In this document: piece by piece, positions 7,378 through 16,573 of the stretch
Numbering within the stretch: the first letter of the stretch is position 1
Layout: every line of letters starts with the position of its first letter
DNA from: a virus
Strand: one strand, 5' to 3'
Length of the DNA stretch: 64,000 nt
Virus record (IMG/VR): IMGVR_UViG_3300032050_000037
Span: 49,073-113,072 of that record
The notes under the pieces: generated by a model
What the model was told of the DNA's origin: nothing
The model's input: the letters and a program-made list of their open reading frames with translations, nothing else
The model's database searches: none
Translations under genes and position numbers: made by a program

Positions 7378-10300
7378 ATGACAAATTTTGCTCACCTACA
7401 TGTCCATAGCTATTACAGCTTAATGGATGGATTAAATTCACCCAAAGCTCTAGCAGAAGCTGCAAAAAATAATGGACATACAGCAATTGCTATTACAGAT
7501 CATGGAACATTATCTTCTCATAGAGAAATGCAATTAGCATGTAAAGAAATTGGAATTAAGCCAATATTAGGTGTAGAGGCATACATATCACCAACAGATA
7601 GGTTTGATAGATCATCTAAAACAGATAAAAGTATTCAGGCATATAACCATATTATCCTTTTAGCCAAAAATATGAAAGGTTTAGAAAATATAAATATTTT
7701 ACAAGAAATTGCTTGGAACGAAGGATTTTATCATAAACCACGTATTGATAGAGAGGTATTAAAAGAATATGCGGAAGGTATTATTGTACTTAGTGGATGT
7801 CTTAATGGTCTTATTAGTAAATGCATTGAACGGCAGGAGTTCTCAGAAGCAAAACTTATACTCAAAGATTTTAAACAAACTTTTGGCGAAGATTTTTACA
7901 TTGAGGTTCAATCTCACAACCCACAAGAAATAAATAATAAATTATTAGAGTTTGCAAAAGAACTAGACATCAAACCAGTTGCAACATCAGATTCTCATTT
8001 TGCTAAAAAAGAAGACAAGGTTTTAGTTGAAGCTATGTTAATTCTATCTACATCTCCAAAATCAGATAAAGAATCAGATTTTGAGATGTCTAGAAATATA
8101 AGTAATATGATGGATAGGTTTAATTATTTATACCCAAATAGGAAAATATCATTTCAAGAACAAAATCTCTGGATTCAGTCTAGAAAAGAAATAGAAGAAG
8201 ATTTTAATAAAGTTGGGATAAATCGATCAGATATTTTTGATAATACAATAGAAATTGCTAATAAAATTGAAGAATACGATTTTAATAGTGGTCTAGACCT
8301 CCTCCCAGTACCCAAGACGGATGCAGATCAGAAACTGGCTGAGATGGCCTTTAAAGGCTTAGAAAGCCTACATCTGACCTCATCATGGCTAGGAAATGAC
8401 ATATATGAGCAAAGATTGATAGAAGAATTAGAAATTATTAAAGATAAAAGTTTTGCCTCATATTTCCTAGTAGTAGCAGACATGATTAATTGGGCTAAAG
8501 AAAATAATATTATGGTTGGTCCTGGTCGTGGCTCTGCTGCTGGTTCATTAGTATGTTATGCCCTAGGAATTACAGATGTAGACCCAATTGAATATGACTT
8601 ATTGTTTTTCCGATTTATTAATCCTGAGCGTAATGACTTCCCAGATATAGATACAGACTTTGAGGATCGTCGTCGCAAAGAGGTTAAAGATTATCTTAAA
8701 AAGAAATTTAAGCATGTAGCATCTATTTCAACATACACATATTTTAAAGATAAAGGCGTTATTAGAGATGCTGCTCGTGTATTTATGGTTCCACTACAAG
8801 ACGTAAATCGTGCAATGAAGTCAATTGATACATTTGAAGATTTTATGGAATCTCCTAACACAAAAGAATTTAGATCTAAATATCCAGAAGTGGTATGGCT
8901 TGCTGAAAGATTACGTGGAAAAATTAGATCAGTTGGAGTACATGCTGCAGGAGTTGTTGTTGCTAAAGATGATTTAAGAAAATATGCACCAATTGAATCT
9001 AGAGAAGACGCACAAGATAAAGTTTCTGGCAGAATACCAGTAGTAGCTTATGATATGGACACCGTAGCAGATATTGGTTTAATTAAATTAGATGCATTAG
9101 GCTTAAAAACATTATCAGTTATCTCAGATACATTAAAATCAATTAAAGAAAGATACAATAAAGATATTATTCTTTCTGATTTATCTTTAGATGATGCAGA
9201 GGTATATAGAGTATTAAGTGATGGATATACAAAAGGTGTATTCCAAGCTGAAGCTACTCCGTATACAAATTTATTAATTAAAATGGGTGTAGATAAATTT
9301 GAAGATCTTGCTGCTTCAAATGCTTTAGTGCGTCCAGGTGCCATGAACACGGTAGGTGCTTCATATATTAATAGAAAACATGGATTTGAAGATGTAGAAT
9401 ACGTTCATGAAATTATGAAACCTTTTACTGAAAATACATATGGTGTTATCATATATCAAGAGCAAGTTATGCAAGCTTGCGTTTATTTAGGAGGGATGAC
9501 TTGGTCTGAGGCTGATAAAGTTCGTAAGATCATAGGAAAGAAAAAGGATGCAAAAGAATTCGACCAGTTCAAGGATAAATTTATTGATGGGGCTTCAAAA
9601 CACATTTCTAAGAAAAAAGCCGAATCCCTATGGCATGATTTCGAAGCTCACGCAGGTTATTCTTTTAACCGTAGTCATGCCGTTGCTTATTCTATGCTTT
9701 CTTATTATACTGCTTGGCTTAAAAAGTATTACCCTCTTGAGTTCATGTTTTCAGTACTTAAAAATGAAAATGATAAAGATGCTAGGACAGAATATTTAAT
9801 TGAAGCAAAAAGATTAAACTTAAAAATATTATTGCCACACATCAATGAATCAGAAGTTTATTTTTCTTTAAAAAATGATGCAATTCAATTTGGATTAGCT
9901 GAAATTAAATTTATATCTGATAGTATTGCAAATAAAATTATAGAAAAGAGACCGTATGAATCGTATGCAGATTTCATTAAAAAAGCCTCTGCCAAAGGCA
10001 GCGGTATTAACAGCAGGGCTATTACTGCTCTTAATAACATTGGTGGGGCTGCTTTTACGGATAATCAGCGTAATAACAAAGAAAAAGAAAATTATTACGA
10101 ATATTTAGGAATACCGACTTTTAATACAGATTTGCCTCCACGAATTAAAGCACAGGCAAGGCCAATAGAAGATTTTGATGATCTTGGATCCTTTCCAATG
10201 TTTGGGATGGTAAAAAGTATTAAACGTGGTACTGGTTGGGCCAGAGTAGAATTAGTAGATGAAACAGGATCAATTGGTTTATTCCATCATGAACAAACTC

Positions 10301-10659
10301 AAATTGAAACTGGACAGATGTACTTTATTCTTGTAGGAGATAATCGTATTGCTAGGTATATTAAAATAAACGATATCGATCCAAACGGCTCAGACTTATT
10401 TGTAGATTATTTGTATAGAAAAGAATACGATATGGAAGATAATGAAATGATGGTAATTAATTTTAATCCATATAAAACAAAAGCTGGAAAAACGATGGCA
10501 CATATTGTTATGACAAATAAAAATAAAGAATTAACAAGAGCTATTGCATTCCCATCTATGTATCCACAAGTATTAGCAAAAATGCGTGAGGGAATGAAAT
10601 GTAAACCTGTTCTGTCTAAATTAGATGATGGAACCTTAATGATAAAGGAAGTAAAATGA
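7378..10659 (+). CDS. dnaE: DNA polymerase III alpha subunit (DnaE type) with PHP domain
   Basis: 1093 residues, near the usual ~1160. N-terminal PHP domain ('HLHVHS' 6-11, 'ITDHGTL' near 40), palm with 'GPGRGSAAGS' from 381 and the catalytic 'PDIDTDF' (422-428), then the fingers/HhH region ('YSFNRSHAVAYSMLSYYTAWLKK') and a C-terminal OB-like part. This is the phage replicative polymerase of family C, as in some large actinophages. No ribosome site is seen and the -10 is 7 nt away, so it is probably a leaderless mRNA. The 3' end overlaps the next gene by 4 nt. No intein or frameshift seen. Confidence 0.95.
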   Translation: MTNFAHLHVHSYYSLMDGLNSPKALAEAAKNNGHTAIAITDHGTLSSHREMQLACKEIGIKPILGVEAYISPTDRFDRSSKTDKSIQAYNHIILLAKNMKGLENINILQEIAWNEGFYHKPRIDREVLKEYAEGIIVLSGCLNGLISKCIERQEFSEAKLILKDFKQTFGEDFYIEVQSHNPQEINNKLLEFAKELDIKPVATSDSHFAKKEDKVLVEAMLILSTSPKSDKESDFEMSRNISNMMDRFNYLYPNRKISFQEQNLWIQSRKEIEEDFNKVGINRSDIFDNTIEIANKIEEYDFNSGLDLLPVPKTDADQKLAEMAFKGLESLHLTSSWLGNDIYEQRLIEELEIIKDKSFASYFLVVADMINWAKENNIMVGPGRGSAAGSLVCYALGITDVDPIEYDLLFFRFINPERNDFPDIDTDFEDRRRKEVKDYLKKKFKHVASISTYTYFKDKGVIRDAARVFMVPLQDVNRAMKSIDTFEDFMESPNTKEFRSKYPEVVWLAERLRGKIRSVGVHAAGVVVAKDDLRKYAPIESREDAQDKVSGRIPVVAYDMDTVADIGLIKLDALGLKTLSVISDTLKSIKERYNKDIILSDLSLDDAEVYRVLSDGYTKGVFQAEATPYTNLLIKMGVDKFEDLAASNALVRPGAMNTVGASYINRKHGFEDVEYVHEIMKPFTENTYGVIIYQEQVMQACVYLGGMTWSEADKVRKIIGKKKDAKEFDQFKDKFIDGASKHISKKKAESLWHDFEAHAGYSFNRSHAVAYSMLSYYTAWLKKYYPLEFMFSVLKNENDKDARTEYLIEAKRLNLKILLPHINESEVYFSLKNDAIQFGLAEIKFISDSIANKIIEKRPYESYADFIKKASAKGSGINSRAITALNNIGGAAFTDNQRNNKEKENYYEYLGIPTFNTDLPPRIKAQARPIEDFDDLGSFPMFGMVKSIKRGTGWARVELVDETGSIGLFHHEQTQIETGQMYFILVGDNRIARYIKINDIDPNGSDLFVDYLYRKEYDMEDNEMMVINFNPYKTKAGKTMAHIVMTNKNKELTRAIAFPSMYPQVLAKMREGMKCKPVLSKLDDGTLMIKEVK

Positions 10660-10895
10660 GCAAAACTCCTGCAGAGATATATCAAGCAATGAATGCTACT
10701 AATATTTTAGTAGCAATTTTAGATTCACAAAAAAAGATATCTGTTCCGCTAGATGTATTTTTAAATGCCTCTAATGAAGATAAAAATTTAAGTGTTGAAT
10801 ATAACGAGGATATAGCCTCGTTTGTTTTTGAACTAAAGGATAAAATTGAACAACAAAATATTGATAAGAATGTTGAATCAAATACAAATGAATAA
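10656..10895 (+). CDS. Small protein, paralogue of the gene at 11245
   Basis: 79 residues. The N-terminal ~60 residues align by eye with the protein at 11245: 'AT/MNAT..LVAIL..Q.K.SVP.D.F' then 'V.Y..D...F.FEL'. The two copies flank the MazG gene. Function unknown; a role with MazG or the polymerase is possible only by position. Overlaps dnaE by 4 nt. Confidence 0.7.
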   Translation: MSKTPAEIYQAMNATNILVAILDSQKKISVPLDVFLNASNEDKNLSVEYNEDIASFVFELKDKIEQQNIDKNVESNTNE

Positions 10896-11229
10896 TTTAA
10901 TAACTGATTATGGTTTAGATGCCTTATCTGCAATTCTTCATGAAACAGCTATAGAAAAAGGATTTTGGGACGGTGAATATAACTATGACAAAATTGGAAA
11001 CAAGTTGGCATTGGTACATTCTGAAGTAACTGAAGTCTTAGAAGCAATAAGAAAATCAAAAGGTAGTGAGCATATTGTTGAAGAAATGGCCGATATAATT
11101 ATTCGTTTATTAGATATATATGCTGCTATGAGAAATGAAAATGATATTGTTCATAGCTTAGATGAAGTTATGGATAAAAAAATTAATATAAATAAAAGTA
11201 GACCAAGACTTCACGGAAATTTATTTTAA
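10888..11229 (+). CDS. MazG-like nucleotide pyrophosphohydrolase
   Basis: 113 residues from the ATG at 10888, overlapping the previous stop by 8 nt; a TTG at 10846 would need a 50-nt overlap. 'KLALVHSEVTEVLEAIRKSKG' and 'EEMADIIIRLLD' carry the E-x2-E and E-x2-D metal ligands of all-alpha NTP pyrophosphohydrolases. These hydrolyse (d)NTPs or alarmones to monophosphates; many phages carry one to sanitise nucleotides or lower ppGpp. Single-domain phage type. Confidence 0.82.
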   Translation: MNNLITDYGLDALSAILHETAIEKGFWDGEYNYDKIGNKLALVHSEVTEVLEAIRKSKGSEHIVEEMADIIIRLLDIYAAMRNENDIVHSLDEVMDKKININKSRPRLHGNLF

Positions 11230-11244
11230 TGGTATAATCGTATG

Positions 11245-11571
11245 ATGAATCAAAAAGACCTTGAAACAATATTTAATAATTTACGAGCAACAACAGCTTT
11301 TGTAGCAATATTAAAACATCAAGGCAAAGTATCGGTACCAGCAGATATTTTTAAAGAATTACTAAATGAACAATCTTGGCCAAATGATTTTATTACTAAA
11401 AATGGAAGTGCTATGTGCGTTACTTACGATAAAGATTTAAATGAATTTGGTTTTGAATTAATGTACGAAGACGACGGATACAGACCAACAAATTCTATAG
11501 GATTTCAATGTACAAGAGGAAATTTAGAAGTAGGATATATAGATTACAATAGCCCATATTATAGAAAGTAG
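11245..11571 (+). CDS. Small protein, paralogue of the gene at 10656; leaderless
   Basis: 108 residues. TATAAT at 11233-11238 lies 7 nt before this ATG and there is no ribosome site, so the transcript is probably leaderless (an ATG 3 nt upstream is the alternative). It shares the 'AFVAILKHQGKVSVPADIF' core with the 10656 protein but adds a C-terminal ~40-residue extension. Function unknown. Confidence 0.7.
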   Translation: MNQKDLETIFNNLRATTAFVAILKHQGKVSVPADIFKELLNEQSWPNDFITKNGSAMCVTYDKDLNEFGFELMYEDDGYRPTNSIGFQCTRGNLEVGYIDYNSPYYRK

Positions 11572-11576
11572 TTTAA

Positions 11577-12581
11577 ATGACAATTGAAATAAATGAAATA
11601 TTATCTAAACTAGATCCAAAAACTAGAGATAGAGTTCAGTCAGCTCAAAGTGTTCAGGTAAAAAAACAAGTTACTCCAAGTATTGGATTAAATATGGCGT
11701 TGCGTGGAGGACTTCCATATGGTCGTCAAGTTTTAGTATGGGGCAATAAGTCTGCTGGAAAATCTTCTTTTTGTTTACAAATGATAGGCATGGCACAAAA
11801 AGAAGGAAAAGTATGTGCATGGATAGATGCTGAAGCATCTTACGATCCAGCATGGGCAGAACAACTTGGTGTAGATTCAGAAAAATTAATTTATTCGCCA
11901 GCAAAAACAGTTAATGATATGGTAGATGTCGCAACTAAATTAATGGAAGCAGATGTTGATTTAATTGTTGTAGACTCTATCTCTGCATTATTGCCAGCTA
12001 TTTATTTTGAAAAAGATGGAAATGAATTAAAAGATTTACAAGATACAAAACAAATAGGCGCTGAAGCAAAGGATATGACCCACGCAGTCAAAATGTTAAA
12101 CTATGCAAACAAAAATACATTACTTGTTCTTATCTCCCAACAAAGAAACCAATTTGGATCTATGCATGCCAGCCATATACCTACGGGAGGAATGGCAGTC
12201 AAATTCTTTTCCACCACTGTTATTAAGTTATGGTCTTCCGAGGCTGAGGCTAATGCTATCAAGGCTGGCGTTAAAGTTGGCGATAAAATTATTGAGCAAA
12301 GAGTCGGCAGACCAGTTAATTGGATTGTTGATTACAGCAAAGTATCCCCACCAAATTTATCTGGGCAATACGACTTCTATTATCAAGGAGAAACTTTAGG
12401 AGTTGATAAAGTAGGAGAAACTTTAGATGTTGCAGAAATGTGTGGGCTTGTAGAAAAAGGCGGAGCTTGGTATACAGTAGATGGAGAAAGATTACAGGGA
12501 CGAGCTAAAGCAGTACAGTATTTAAAAGATAATCCAGATGTTGCTAACAAATTAATTGAGGAAATAAATGCCAAGTCTTAA
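11577..12581 (+). CDS. recA: RecA/UvsX-like recombinase
   Basis: 334 residues, close to RecA length. Walker A GNKSAGKS (56-63), Walker B 'LIVVDSISAL', and a mobile L2-like segment with 'SQQRN' and 'HIPTGGMAVKFFSTTVIKLW'. It catalyses homologous pairing and strand exchange in phage replication and repair. It lies directly upstream of small nucleic-acid proteins and a nuclease, consistent with a recombination module with 14641 and 15706. The divergent sequence is phage-type, not a recent host copy. Confidence 0.92.
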   Translation: MTIEINEILSKLDPKTRDRVQSAQSVQVKKQVTPSIGLNMALRGGLPYGRQVLVWGNKSAGKSSFCLQMIGMAQKEGKVCAWIDAEASYDPAWAEQLGVDSEKLIYSPAKTVNDMVDVATKLMEADVDLIVVDSISALLPAIYFEKDGNELKDLQDTKQIGAEAKDMTHAVKMLNYANKNTLLVLISQQRNQFGSMHASHIPTGGMAVKFFSTTVIKLWSSEAEANAIKAGVKVGDKIIEQRVGRPVNWIVDYSKVSPPNLSGQYDFYYQGETLGVDKVGETLDVAEMCGLVEKGGAWYTVDGERLQGRAKAVQYLKDNPDVANKLIEEINAKS

Positions 12582-12759
12582 TGAGTTTTTTACAAAACCA
12601 GAAATTTTACATAAAAAAGATTTAGAAAAAATATCTGGAATAAAACCATGTTCTAAATGTGATAAAAATGCTGAAGAAGCTTTTTGGGACCCAGATACAT
12701 TTATTATGTCTTGGAACTGTCCAGATGGCCATGCAAATCAAATAAAGGTTAATGGATAA
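12568..12759 (+). CDS. Small zinc-binding protein
   Basis: 63 residues. C-x2-C (CSKC) near residue 28 and C-x3-H ('CPDGH') near 51 form a probable zinc site. Overlaps recA by 14 nt and the next gene by 1 nt. Function unknown. Confidence 0.65.
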   Translation: MPSLNEFFTKPEILHKKDLEKISGIKPCSKCDKNAEEAFWDPDTFIMSWNCPDGHANQIKVNG

Positions 12760-13067
12760 TGTCTGAAAGATCAGAAGCAAAACGAGATGGTGCTAAACAA
12801 CAAAAAAATAGTGGACGTGGAAACTATCAAAAAGGAGATGCCCAATGGCGTAATTTTGTGGTAGACTATAAAGAATATGAAAAAAGCATTTCAATATCTC
12901 AAAGCATTTGGTCCAAGATATGCACAGACACATTCAAAGTAAGTAGAGATAAGCACCCAGTACTAAAAATAATATTGGGTAAGGATAATTCAAAAACTAG
13001 GCTTGCTGTGATAGAATGGTCTTTATTAGAACAAATTTTAGATTGTTGGGAGAAAAATAATGAATAA
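12759..13067 (+). CDS. Putative nuclease/Holliday-junction-resolvase-like protein
   Basis: 102 residues. The N-terminal 'SGRGNYQKGDAQWRNFVVDYKEYEKS' followed by a helical/beta core matches the general pattern of small actinophage proteins annotated as resolvase-like nucleases, with D-x-K ('DYK') as a possible catalytic pair. Position after recA fits. The fold is not certain; an unrelated DNA-binding protein is possible. Confidence 0.5.
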   Translation: MSERSEAKRDGAKQQKNSGRGNYQKGDAQWRNFVVDYKEYEKSISISQSIWSKICTDTFKVSRDKHPVLKIILGKDNSKTRLAVIEWSLLEQILDCWEKNNE

Positions 13068-14016
13068 AATAAATATAATGCCTCAAGTGACTGTTTATAG
13101 AGATATATTATCTGAGAATGATATTAATCTATTATTAAATCAAATATATGAATCTCAAAAAGATATTGTGGATCTTGAAAAAACAAAACCAGAAGAGTCT
13201 GTATATAGAGACTATCACGGCCCACAGCCAGAATTAAGAAACGATAATAGTTTAATTTATACATGGACTCCTTGGTATACATTCGGATTAAGAAGTATAT
13301 GGTCAGACCCATATGATATGAAAAAAAATAAAAAAGAGCACATTAAGGGTTTTAGTTTAATAAGAAATGCTATAAAAACTGTTCATTTTGATTATTTAAA
13401 TGATTGGAAAGATAATGGAAAATGGACTTATGAAATAACTGATTGGGACATCATGGCCCCAGATAGAGAAGATGCTAGTAATATGAGCTTATCTACATTT
13501 GAAATATTACAACATAAATTAAATTTAGAAGAAGATTATACAATTGCAGTACATACAGATTGGCATAATCATAGAGAAGAAGAGCCTGGACCAAAGCAAA
13601 TAATTACATATACAATTTATTTAAATGACGATTATGAAGGCGGAGAAATTGATTTTGTTGATGAAGAAAATAAAAAAGTTTTTGTATATAAACCTAAAAA
13701 GGGAGACATTACTGTATTCCCATCAGGAAGACCATTTTGGCATGGAGCAAGGTCTGTAAAATCTCAACCTAATAAAATATTTATTAGGTCATTTTCTATA
13801 TTTAGAAGCCCAGGAAGTAAAGATTGGATTTATGGAGTTAGAACAAATGGTCTTGCTAAATGGATAGAAATGCAAAATGAAAAAATTAAAAATGTTGTTG
13901 AAGATGGAGAAGTAGGAAGACAATTAGTTTATAAAGGACAAGAACCAAATAAATTAAAAAGAGTTATTCCGATCTTCGTGGAATCAGAAGAATATATTGA
14001 TGGAAGGAAAATATAA
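13060..14016 (+). CDS. 2-oxoglutarate/Fe(II)-dependent dioxygenase (prolyl-hydroxylase type)
   Basis: 318 residues. Iron facial triad H165-x-D167 ('HTDWH') and H228 ('FWHGARSV'), with R243 as the likely 2OG anchor. Between them lies 'YLNDDYEGGEIDFVD', the signature of the prolyl-4-hydroxylase superfamily (P4Hc). A ~150-residue N-terminal extension has no recognised domain. It probably hydroxylates a protein side chain, with DNA base oxidation as the alternative. One of six such oxygenases in this window, embedded in the recombination operon with 8-nt and 1-nt junctions. Confidence 0.88.
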   Translation: MNKINIMPQVTVYRDILSENDINLLLNQIYESQKDIVDLEKTKPEESVYRDYHGPQPELRNDNSLIYTWTPWYTFGLRSIWSDPYDMKKNKKEHIKGFSLIRNAIKTVHFDYLNDWKDNGKWTYEITDWDIMAPDREDASNMSLSTFEILQHKLNLEEDYTIAVHTDWHNHREEEPGPKQIITYTIYLNDDYEGGEIDFVDEENKKVFVYKPKKGDITVFPSGRPFWHGARSVKSQPNKIFIRSFSIFRSPGSKDWIYGVRTNGLAKWIEMQNEKIKNVVEDGEVGRQLVYKGQEPNKLKRVIPIFVESEEYIDGRKI

Positions 14017-14017
14017 A

Positions 14018-14158
14018 ATGTCTAGCGGAAAATATAAAAGACATGATGGATTTAACAAAATGCAAATAAAAAATGGCAGAATTGTTAGATTAAGAAAAGA
14101 CGGTACTGTTAAAGCTGACATGGGAGCATTTCCTAAAGACAAAAGGATAGTAAAATGA
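14018..14158 (+). CDS. Small basic protein
   Basis: 46 residues, highly basic (Lys/Arg throughout), starting one base after the oxygenase stop and overlapping the next start by 4 nt (ATGA). A beta-hairpin-like 'NGRIVRLRKDGTVKADMG' is visible. Function unknown. Confidence 0.6.
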   Translation: MSSGKYKRHDGFNKMQIKNGRIVRLRKDGTVKADMGAFPKDKRIVK

Positions 14159-14310
14159 AAGAAGTTTTTCTAACCACATTAACTGGTGCTGGAGTAGGAG
14201 CAGTATTTGCTTTATTTAAACTTCCAGTACCTGCACCGCCAGTATTTGCTGGGGTAATGGGTATAGTAGGATTATGGATAGGATATGGACTGATAGGTAA
14301 AATTTTATAA
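14155..14310 (+). CDS. XapX-domain (DUF1427-like) membrane peptide
   Basis: 51 residues with two hydrophobic helices joined by a proline-rich turn ('LPVPAPPVFAG') and repeated Gly, the pattern of the XapX family of ~50-residue inner-membrane proteins. Its role is unknown in bacteria. ATGA overlap upstream and TAATG overlap downstream show it is an integrated operon member. A holin-like or membrane-anchor function is only a guess. Confidence 0.65.
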   Translation: MKEVFLTTLTGAGVGAVFALFKLPVPAPPVFAGVMGIVGLWIGYGLIGKIL

Positions 14311-14648
14311 TGACTGAATCTAAAAATACTCTTGAACTAATTAGTGACATCACAGAATTTAATGATCTTCATGAGTTTATGAAAGATGAACATTTAGATA
14401 AAGCTTTAGCAATTGTGGTAAAATTACTAATGAATCCAGACGTACCGTCTGCAAAAGCTCCACATTTAATAATGGAATTGCAGGCAATGTCAACAAAATT
14501 TGCAGTAATGGCTTCGGTATATTCTACAATTATGAAAGACAAGGCTGGAACAGAAAATAATAATAAAAAGAATGTTTACTATTCAGTAAAGGAGTCCATA
14601 GACAAACTTGTAGATGCCCTCAAGTATGTTGTTAGATATAATGGCTAG
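14310..14648 (+). CDS. Helical protein of unknown function
   Basis: 112 residues, all-helical, with an acidic N-terminal part and basic C-terminus ('ESIDKLVDALKYVVRYNG'). Precedes the nuclease gene with an 8-nt overlap; a shared operon suggests an accessory in recombination. No motif recognised. Confidence 0.7.
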   Translation: MTESKNTLELISDITEFNDLHEFMKDEHLDKALAIVVKLLMNPDVPSAKAPHLIMELQAMSTKFAVMASVYSTIMKDKAGTENNNKKNVYYSVKESIDKLVDALKYVVRYNG

Positions 14649-15444
14649 AGAAATAGTAAATAATTTAAAATTTAAAAAATACAATGGTAAATTTAACATT
14701 GAAGAATTTTCTAAATTATTAGATGATGCATACCTAGCAACAAAAAGGCCAGATGGTTTAATGACTAAAAAATCATTTAGCCCAAGTAGTTTTGGATACG
14801 GCAATGGAAATTGTCCAAGATATTGGTATATGGCATTTTCTGGTGCAACATTTATAGATAATAACGATGCTAAAGCAATTGCAAATATGTCTCATGGAAC
14901 TCAAGCTCATGAAAGATTACAAAAACTAATACAAAATCAATCATCAGATTTGTTTAAAACAAATTCTATGAAAGAAGTTAAAACTGAAGTAGAGATAACA
15001 AATGAATATCCGCCAATTCGTGGATTTATTGATCTTGTAATTAATTGGGATGATGAAGAAGTTATTGGAGAAATAAAGACAGCTAAGCAAGAAGTTTGGG
15101 ATACTAGACAAGCTGAAATGTCTCCTTCATCAAATCATATGCTTCAGCTTTTAACATATATGAAATTACGTAATGCAAAAGAAGCATTTTTTCTATATGA
15201 AAATAAAAATACACAAGAGATATTACTTATCCCAATACAATTAACAGAAAAAAATAAAAAAATTATTGACGATCTTTTTATTTGGTTATGCGAAGTATAT
15301 GATAATTTTAAGGATGGGGGATTGCCAATGAGACCATTCACCAAAACTTCATATTCCTGTAAAGGATGTCCTATTAAAAAAGAATGCTGGTCAGCAGAAA
15401 CTGGAACAGTACAGATAGCAGCATATGAGGCACCAGACTTATGA
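14641..15444 (+). CDS. Cas4/RecB-like PD-(D/E)XK exonuclease with Fe-S cysteines
   Basis: 267 residues from the ATG at 14641 (an in-frame ATG at 14614 is less likely). Conserved nuclease elements: 'GTQAHERL' helix, 'IRGFIDLVINW' (catalytic Asp) and 'EVIGEIKTAK' (E-x-K). Four cysteines, one in 'NCPRYWY' and three in 'YSCKGCPIKKECW', bracket the domain as in the 4Fe-4S Cas4/AddB family. It probably resects DNA ends for recombination with the RecA-like protein. Confidence 0.82.
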   Translation: MAREIVNNLKFKKYNGKFNIEEFSKLLDDAYLATKRPDGLMTKKSFSPSSFGYGNGNCPRYWYMAFSGATFIDNNDAKAIANMSHGTQAHERLQKLIQNQSSDLFKTNSMKEVKTEVEITNEYPPIRGFIDLVINWDDEEVIGEIKTAKQEVWDTRQAEMSPSSNHMLQLLTYMKLRNAKEAFFLYENKNTQEILLIPIQLTEKNKKIIDDLFIWLCEVYDNFKDGGLPMRPFTKTSYSCKGCPIKKECWSAETGTVQIAAYEAPDL

Positions 15445-15719
15445 TATGTTTTAATTCAGAATGCGCTAAAAACTTTAATCCTAAAACTCATAATCAAAAG
15501 TACTGCTCAGACGAATGCTGTCGAATTGCTACAAATCGTAGAATAATGGAAAAATATTATGAAAAAAAGGCTATTAAAAGTGGAGCACACAGAATTTGTA
15601 AAAATTGTAAAACTAAATTAAGTAGATATAATCAATCCAACATTTGTTCTACTTGTGAAAAAAATATTGATTATCAAAGTAAAAAAATTATATGGAGCAT
15701 ATTAGGTGACATTAGCTAA
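15441..15719 (+). CDS. Double zinc-ribbon protein
   Basis: 92 residues. N-terminal 'C....C...F.PK..NQKYCSDECC' and C-terminal C-x2-C ... C-x2-C ('CKNC', 'CSTC') give two zinc-binding knuckles separated by a basic helix. The N-terminal part is like zinc motifs attached to HNH or replication proteins. Located between two nucleases; nucleic-acid binding is likely. Confidence 0.65.
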   Translation: MICFNSECAKNFNPKTHNQKYCSDECCRIATNRRIMEKYYEKKAIKSGAHRICKNCKTKLSRYNQSNICSTCEKNIDYQSKKIIWSILGDIS

Positions 15720-16272
15720 CTTAGTTAAAATAAAAGCTAATAAAGTTTTAGGAATAGATGCCTCCACTAACTCCGTTGCATTTTGCCTTATGGAAAATAA
15801 TAAACCATTAAAGTGGGGTAAAATTGAATTTAAGGGCGCAACTATATATGAAAAAATATATGATGCTAAAATAAAAACTAATTTAATGTTAGAAGAACTA
15901 AAGTCAGATTATATTGCAGTAGAAGGTGCAGTCCTTGTCAGATCAGCAGATGCTGTGATAAAATTATCATATGTCTATGGAGTTGTTATTGCTGAGCTTA
16001 TGTCTACTGGCGCTGAGGTTATTACTATTAGTCCATCCTCGTGGCAGGCATTCATTGGCAACAAAAATCCAACGAAAGATGAAAAGTCTGCAATAAGATT
16101 AAAGAATCCTGGATATGCAGATTCTTGGTATAAAAACCAGTTACGCAACATGCGTAAACAAAGAACGGTAGATTATTTTAATAATAAATATAGTCTATCC
16201 TTAAATGATTTCGACGTAGCAGATGCTTTTGGAATTGCTTATTATTCAAATGAGGTATTAACTAAACGATGA
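15706..16272 (+). CDS. RuvC-like Holliday junction resolvase
   Basis: 188 residues from a GTG. RNase-H-fold acidic residues: D18 in 'GIDAST', E73 in 'VEGA', D170 and D173 in 'DVADAFG'. This is the order and spacing of RuvC, which cuts four-way junctions. It would act after RecA and the polymerase to resolve replication and recombination intermediates before packaging. Overlaps the upstream zinc gene by 14 nt and the next by 4 nt. Confidence 0.87.
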   Translation: MTLANLVKIKANKVLGIDASTNSVAFCLMENNKPLKWGKIEFKGATIYEKIYDAKIKTNLMLEELKSDYIAVEGAVLVRSADAVIKLSYVYGVVIAELMSTGAEVITISPSSWQAFIGNKNPTKDEKSAIRLKNPGYADSWYKNQLRNMRKQRTVDYFNNKYSLSLNDFDVADAFGIAYYSNEVLTKR

Positions 16273-16430
16273 AATGTGAACATGTTTATAAGCATATGGG
16301 CTCAGAAATATGTCCAAAGTGCAATATGCCAACTCATGAAATTGATTGGGAAAAACAAAGAGAATTAAATAAAGAATGGCTAAAGAAAAATCCAGACGCT
16401 TGGAAAAATACTGGGTGGTGGTCTATATAA
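16269..16430 (+). CDS. Small zinc-binding peptide
   Basis: 53 residues. C-x2-H (CEHV..H) at the N-terminus and C-x2-C ('CPKC') near residue 15, then a Trp/Lys-rich tail. Overlaps the RuvC gene by 4 nt. A frequent type of small phage zinc protein; function unknown. Confidence 0.6.
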   Translation: MKCEHVYKHMGSEICPKCNMPTHEIDWEKQRELNKEWLKKNPDAWKNTGWWSI

Positions 16431-16573
16431 AGTTATATCAAAGTAAAGATTGGCTATATCGTAGATATATAGTTCAAAAGAAAACAGTTACTGAAATTTC
16501 TAAAGAATGTAAAGTTTCTGCTATGACTATACAAAGATACTTAGAGCAATTTGGATTAATTAAAAAGAGATGA
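16376..16573 (+). CDS. Small helix-turn-helix DNA-binding protein
   Basis: Up to 65 residues. The C-terminal 45 residues carry 'KKTVTEISKECKVSAMTIQRYLEQFGL', a clear homeodomain-like/resolvase-type HTH. The N-terminal ~15 residues overlap the zinc peptide in another frame; GTG starts at 16415 or 16418 would give a ~50-residue HTH-only protein. Probable transcription regulator. Its 3' end overlaps the glycosyltransferase start by 4 nt. Confidence 0.6.
   Translation: MAKEKSRRLEKYWVVVYIKLYQSKDWLYRRYIVQKKTVTEISKECKVSAMTIQRYLEQFGLIKKR

Noticed and set aside
9048-9350. Minus-strand open frame inside dnaE
   Set aside because: Antisense shadow of conserved polymerase codons, no promoter or ribosome site.
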